From positions 1-8,886 of the forward strand of contig CAZADH010000263.1 of NCBI GenBank assembly GCA_964483805.1: 8,886 nt of DNA, written 5' to 3'. Positions 6,686-8,886 of the stretch are shown here, one piece after another (within the stretch, counting starts at the first letter, position 1; the number at the start of each line of letters is the position of its first letter). Below the pieces are notes generated by a model. It ran no database searches. It saw only the letters and a list, made by a program, of their open reading frames with translations, and was not told the origin of the DNA. A program made the translations under genes and the position numbers. The stretch is from CAZADH01 sp964483805. GTDB lineage: Bacteria; Muiribacteriota; Ozemobacteria; Ozemobacterales; Ozemobacteraceae.

Positions 6686-6727
6686 CAATACATGCGCAAT
6701 ATCATCAATACGATAGCAATACGTATT
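6686..6727. repeat. Phased CAATA motifs in an AT-rich patch between convergent genes
   Basis: CAATA occurs four times, starting at 6686, 6697, 6706 and 6717, with spacings of 11, 9 and 11 bases, so roughly one per helical turn. The stretch can be read as two degenerate 20-base units (12 of 20 positions equal). It ends in the 10-base palindrome AATACGTATT (6718-6727). It is markedly richer in A and T than everything around it. No gene is present. Confidence 0.5.
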
Positions 6728-6735
6728 CCCGGCGG

Positions 6736-6769
6736 ACCGCGGCGCCACCGACCGGCCGGCGCCGCGGGT
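6736..6769. terminator. Large hairpin between convergent genes, possible bidirectional terminator
   Basis: CCGCGGCGCC (6737-6746) pairs with GGCGCCGCGG (6758-6767) around an 11-base loop. Two further pairs form across a single bulged base. It lies directly after the rtcB stop on the minus strand. On the plus strand it is followed by CCTCTTATCCTTT, a moderately T-rich run, so it fits better as the terminator of the cyclase gene. For rtcB no T-run follows. Confidence 0.45.
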
Positions 6770-6773
6770 CCTC

Positions 6774-8024
6774 TTATCCTTTGATGACGCCGAGTGGCCG
6801 CAGTTTCACCACCGGCTCGATCAGGTCGAGTTCGTTTTCGATGACCTTGTCGATGTCTTTGTAGGCCTGCGGCGCTTCACCCAAATCGTATTCGGCCCCT
6901 TCTTTTTTGGCGCGGCGCACGGCCGCTCCACCCCGGTGCATCTTGTGCCAACGGTCGAAGACGATGCCGGTCATGGCCTGGTTGCACGCCTCGACAGTCA
7001 GCCGGCGGCTTGCCTCGGTCCGACCCATCTTGCGACCGGCGCCGTGCGAGCACGAGCTGAATGACTGGGGATTGCCCAGACCTCTGACAATGTATGACGA
7101 CGCGCCCATGCTGCCGGGGATGATCCCCATCTCGCCCTTCTTCGCCGAGGTTGCGCCCTTGCGATGCACCCAGACATTGCGACCGAAGTGGTTCTCGAGC
7201 GCCGCGTAGTTGTGGTGGATGTTGATCTCTTCGCGAAACTCGATCCCCGGCAGATGCTCCGCCACCACCAGCTTGCACGCCTCCATCATGCGGCGGCGGT
7301 TCTCGCGCGCGTAGGCGAGGGCGAAATTCATGTCGCGGATATACGCCGCCGCCTCCTCGGTCTCGAGCGGCAGAAACGCCAGGTCCGGACAGGGCAGCTC
7401 GGTGCGCCACTTTGCGCACAACTGCTGGGCGAGCTTGTGGTAGAAGCTGGCCACCCGGTAGCCAAGGTTGCGGGAACCCGAGTGCAGCATCATCCAGACA
7501 ACGTCATCGGCACTGGCCTGCAACTCGATGAAATGGTTGCCGCCGCCCAGGGTGCCGAGGTTCTTGCGATCGCGGTCGAGGCCGTCGCCGTCGAACCAGC
7601 CGGGTGGATCGCGCAATACATTGTCTTCATATTCTGCGAACCCGTCCCAATCCTGGCGGTGCCGGTGGCTGTTGCCCTCGCCCACCGGCACCAGTTTCTT
7701 GAGATCTTCGAGAACAGCCCGGATCTTGGCCATGTCCGGCAGTTGCGCGGTGGTTGCCGAGGTGCGCACCGCGCCCATGCCGCAGCCGATGTCGACACCC
7801 ACGGCATTCGGGATCACGGCCTCGCGCACCGCAATCACGCCGCCGATCGGCATGCCGTAACCGACGTGGCAGTCAGGCATCAAGGCAACGTGGCCGTCGA
7901 TCACCGGCAGGGCCGCCAGGTTGGCCGCCTGCTTCAACGCATCCGGTTCCGGGTCCGGGCACCACGATTTCACGGGGACGCGGGCCTTGGGGGATAACTC
8001 GGATTTGTCTTTGATCCATTCCAT
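6774..8024 (-). CDS. rtcB: RNA-splicing ligase RtcB (3'-phosphate/5'-OH RNA ligase)
   Basis: 416 residues, matching the compact E. coli-type RtcB length. The ATG at 8024 is chosen because AGGAGG lies 7 bases upstream; a start 10 codons earlier has no such site. RtcB joins RNA ends with a 2',3'-cyclic or 3'-phosphate to a 5'-hydroxyl, using GTP and Mn2+. Metal and catalytic residues are visible: Asp78 and Cys81 (VDIGCG), Asn163-His164 (GGGNHF), His181 (MLHSGSR), His271 (HNYA), and His327 (SHGAGR), the residue that carries GMP in characterised enzymes. The C-terminal RPLGVIKG is also typical. Nothing is missing, so activity is expected. It is the second gene of an rtcA-rtcB operon, 74 bases after rtcA. 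No archease gene is visible, and compact bacterial RtcB proteins do not always need it. The N-terminal MEWIKDKSEL is unremarkable. Confidence 0.97.
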   Translation of the reverse strand: MEWIKDKSELSPKARVPVKSWCPDPEPDALKQAANLAALPVIDGHVALMPDCHVGYGMPIGGVIAVREAVIPNAVGVDIGCGMGAVRTSATTAQLPDMAKIRAVLEDLKKLVPVGEGNSHRHRQDWDGFAEYEDNVLRDPPGWFDGDGLDRDRKNLGTLGGGNHFIELQASADDVVWMMLHSGSRNLGYRVASFYHKLAQQLCAKWRTELPCPDLAFLPLETEEAAAYIRDMNFALAYARENRRRMMEACKLVVAEHLPGIEFREEINIHHNYAALENHFGRNVWVHRKGATSAKKGEMGIIPGSMGASSYIVRGLGNPQSFSSCSHGAGRKMGRTEASRRLTVEACNQAMTGIVFDRWHKMHRGGAAVRRAKKEGAEYDLGEAPQAYKDIDKVIENELDLIEPVVKLRPLGVIKG

Positions 8025-8031
8025 GGAAATA

Positions 8032-8037
8032 CCTCCT
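8032..8037 (-). promoter_or_regulatory. Ribosome binding site of rtcB
   Basis: AGGAGG on the minus strand, 7 bases before the ATG at 8024. It decides the start codon against the in-frame ATG at 8054. Confidence 0.85.
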
Positions 8038-8045
8038 GGTGAGAG

Positions 8046-8067
8046 GGGGCGCACGGCAGTGCGCCCC
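8046..8067. repeat. REP-like palindrome between rtcA and rtcB
   Basis: GGGGCGCAC (8046-8054), loop GGCA, GTGCGCCCC (8059-8067): a perfect 9-base-pair stem with a 4-base loop. It lies between the rtcA stop and the rtcB ribosome binding site, which is 9 bases further along the mRNA. No T-run follows on either strand, so it is not a good terminator. The form resembles the short GTAGGGGCG-type palindromes dispersed between genes in many GC-rich genomes. It could protect mRNA, be a processing site, or lower rtcB translation. Confidence 0.6.
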
Positions 8068-8098
8068 TACGATGTCGCCCCGATGATTCGTGGTTTAT

Positions 8099-8886
8099 CT
8101 ACGGACGGTGGGTCACGTCGATGCGCCACAACAGGTCGTTGGCTTTGGCGATGGTAATCGCAACCGGCAGGAACCGCTCGATCACCGCCGCGTTGGTGCG
8201 GGTGTGTTCGGTCGGCTCGGTGGTCGTGAACGAACCGCCGCCGGCCATCGCCATGGGGATCAACAACTGATCGGCCAGGTGTTCGTCGATGGCCGCAAGC
8301 GACTTGTAGAAGCGGTTGGCGGCCCCGACCACGTCGCCGGCCACGCGCCGCCGCGACACGCCCAACTCGCCGAATCCGGTAAATACAGCGTGCGTATGTT
8401 CGAACGCCAACATCAGCAAAGCCACGTTGCCCGGCCCGATCGACGGCACCTGCTCGGCCCGCCGCTTGTTGATCGGGAACCGTACCCCGCCGACGATCAT
8501 CCGTCCCTCGTCGTCGGCGATGGCGTGGTCGATCTGGGCCACGGCAGTCAGCACCTCCGCATGCTGCAACGCGCCACGCTCGCACCACTCGGCCACCCGC
8601 AAACGCCCGTCGGGCGGCGGCTCGACCGTCACGGTGAACTTGCCGCCCCCAGCCGGGTTGAACCCCCACGACTCCAGTTCGGCCACGCAGTTCGCACCCA
8701 TGCGGGCGAGGGTCGGCAAGAATGCGTGCGCCAGAAAGTGATACGGGGGCGACCACTTGTTGTGCGTGCCGCCTTCGAGCTTGATGAGCGACGGTTCGCC
8801 TGATGTCAGCAGTGTCGGCAGAATCGTCTGCAATACCAGTGTTGCGCTGCCCGCGGTCCCGACCGCGAAGCGATATCGCCCGGCTT
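8099..8886 (-). CDS. rtcA: RNA 3'-terminal phosphate cyclase RtcA, N-terminus beyond the right edge
   Basis: The window shows 261 codons; by comparison with the usual length of about 340, roughly the first 80-90 residues are missing. The frame is open to the window edge (visible start GRYRFAVGTAGSATLVLQ), so the TTG at 8833 is internal and not a start. RtcA converts a 3'-phosphate RNA end to a 2',3'-cyclic phosphate using ATP, a form RtcB can use. Family features visible in order: the GTAGSATLVLQ motif, GGTHNKWSPP, GFNPAGGG, HLADQLLIPMA, and EHTRTN, whose His (codon 8204-8206) corresponds to the adenylylated histidine of characterised enzymes. The C-terminus is complete and ends at a TAG. It is transcribed ahead of rtcB, the reverse of the E. 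coli rtcB-rtcA order. The promoter and any RtcR regulator lie outside the window. Confidence 0.95.
   Translation of the reverse strand, partial: AGRYRFAVGTAGSATLVLQTILPTLLTSGEPSLIKLEGGTHNKWSPPYHFLAHAFLPTLARMGANCVAELESWGFNPAGGGKFTVTVEPPPDGRLRVAEWCERGALQHAEVLTAVAQIDHAIADDEGRMIVGGVRFPINKRRAEQVPSIGPGNVALLMLAFEHTHAVFTGFGELGVSRRRVAGDVVGAANRFYKSLAAIDEHLADQLLIPMAMAGGGSFTTTEPTEHTRTNAAVIERFLPVAITIAKANDLLWRIDVTHRP

Noticed and set aside
7164..7997. 277-codon plus-strand frame antisense to rtcB
   Set aside because: rtcB is unambiguous from its metal and guanylylation motifs. The antisense translation is low-complexity and has no recognisable domain.
8831..8833. TTG as a start codon for the rtcA product
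   Set aside because: The frame continues upstream with conserved RtcA residues (GTAGSATLVLQ) to the window edge, so the gene is cut by the window and the TTG is an internal Leu codon.

Overview
The window is G+C-rich chromosomal DNA from a Gram-negative bacterium with an environmental, multi-signal style of regulation. Evidence for this is a membrane anti-sigma factor with a periplasmic FecR-type domain, Sec-exported proteins, a very large multi-pass adenylate cyclase, and strong GGAGG-type ribosome binding sites. Third codon positions are mostly G or C. The style resembles Deltaproteobacteria/Myxococcota or related candidate phyla, but nothing here fixes the taxon. No tRNA, rRNA, CRISPR array, insertion sequence or phage gene is visible.

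Layout from left to right. Positions 1-193 are intergenic. They carry the ribosome binding site of a minus-strand gene that starts just outside the left edge, and a strong GC hairpin that probably ends the next operon. Positions 194-3512 hold four minus-strand genes read from right to left: an ECF sigma factor, a zinc-finger/FecR anti-sigma factor, a small exported protein of unknown function, and a larger exported protein with two predicted beta-sandwich domains. The first three overlap by 8 and 11 bases and form one transcription unit. The fourth follows after a 110-base gap and may belong to the same unit.

Positions 3513-3759 separate this operon from a divergent plus-strand gene (3760-6660). 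That gene encodes a 966-residue class III adenylate cyclase with four membrane segments, two extracytoplasmic sensor regions, a HAMP linker and a cyclase domain with all catalytic residues. An extended -10 promoter lies so close to its GTG start that the mRNA may be leaderless.

After a convergent gap with hairpins and phased CAATA motifs, positions 6774-8886 hold a minus-strand RNA repair operon: rtcA (RNA 3'-terminal phosphate cyclase, cut by the right edge), then rtcB (RNA ligase). A palindrome lies between the two genes.

The sigma/anti-sigma operon reads as an envelope-sensing switch. The cyclase turns external signals into cAMP. rtcA and rtcB handle broken RNA ends. No direct link between these three modules can be shown from the sequence. 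The most plausible undescribed element is the sigma/anti-sigma/exported-protein cassette, whose last two products I do not recognise.
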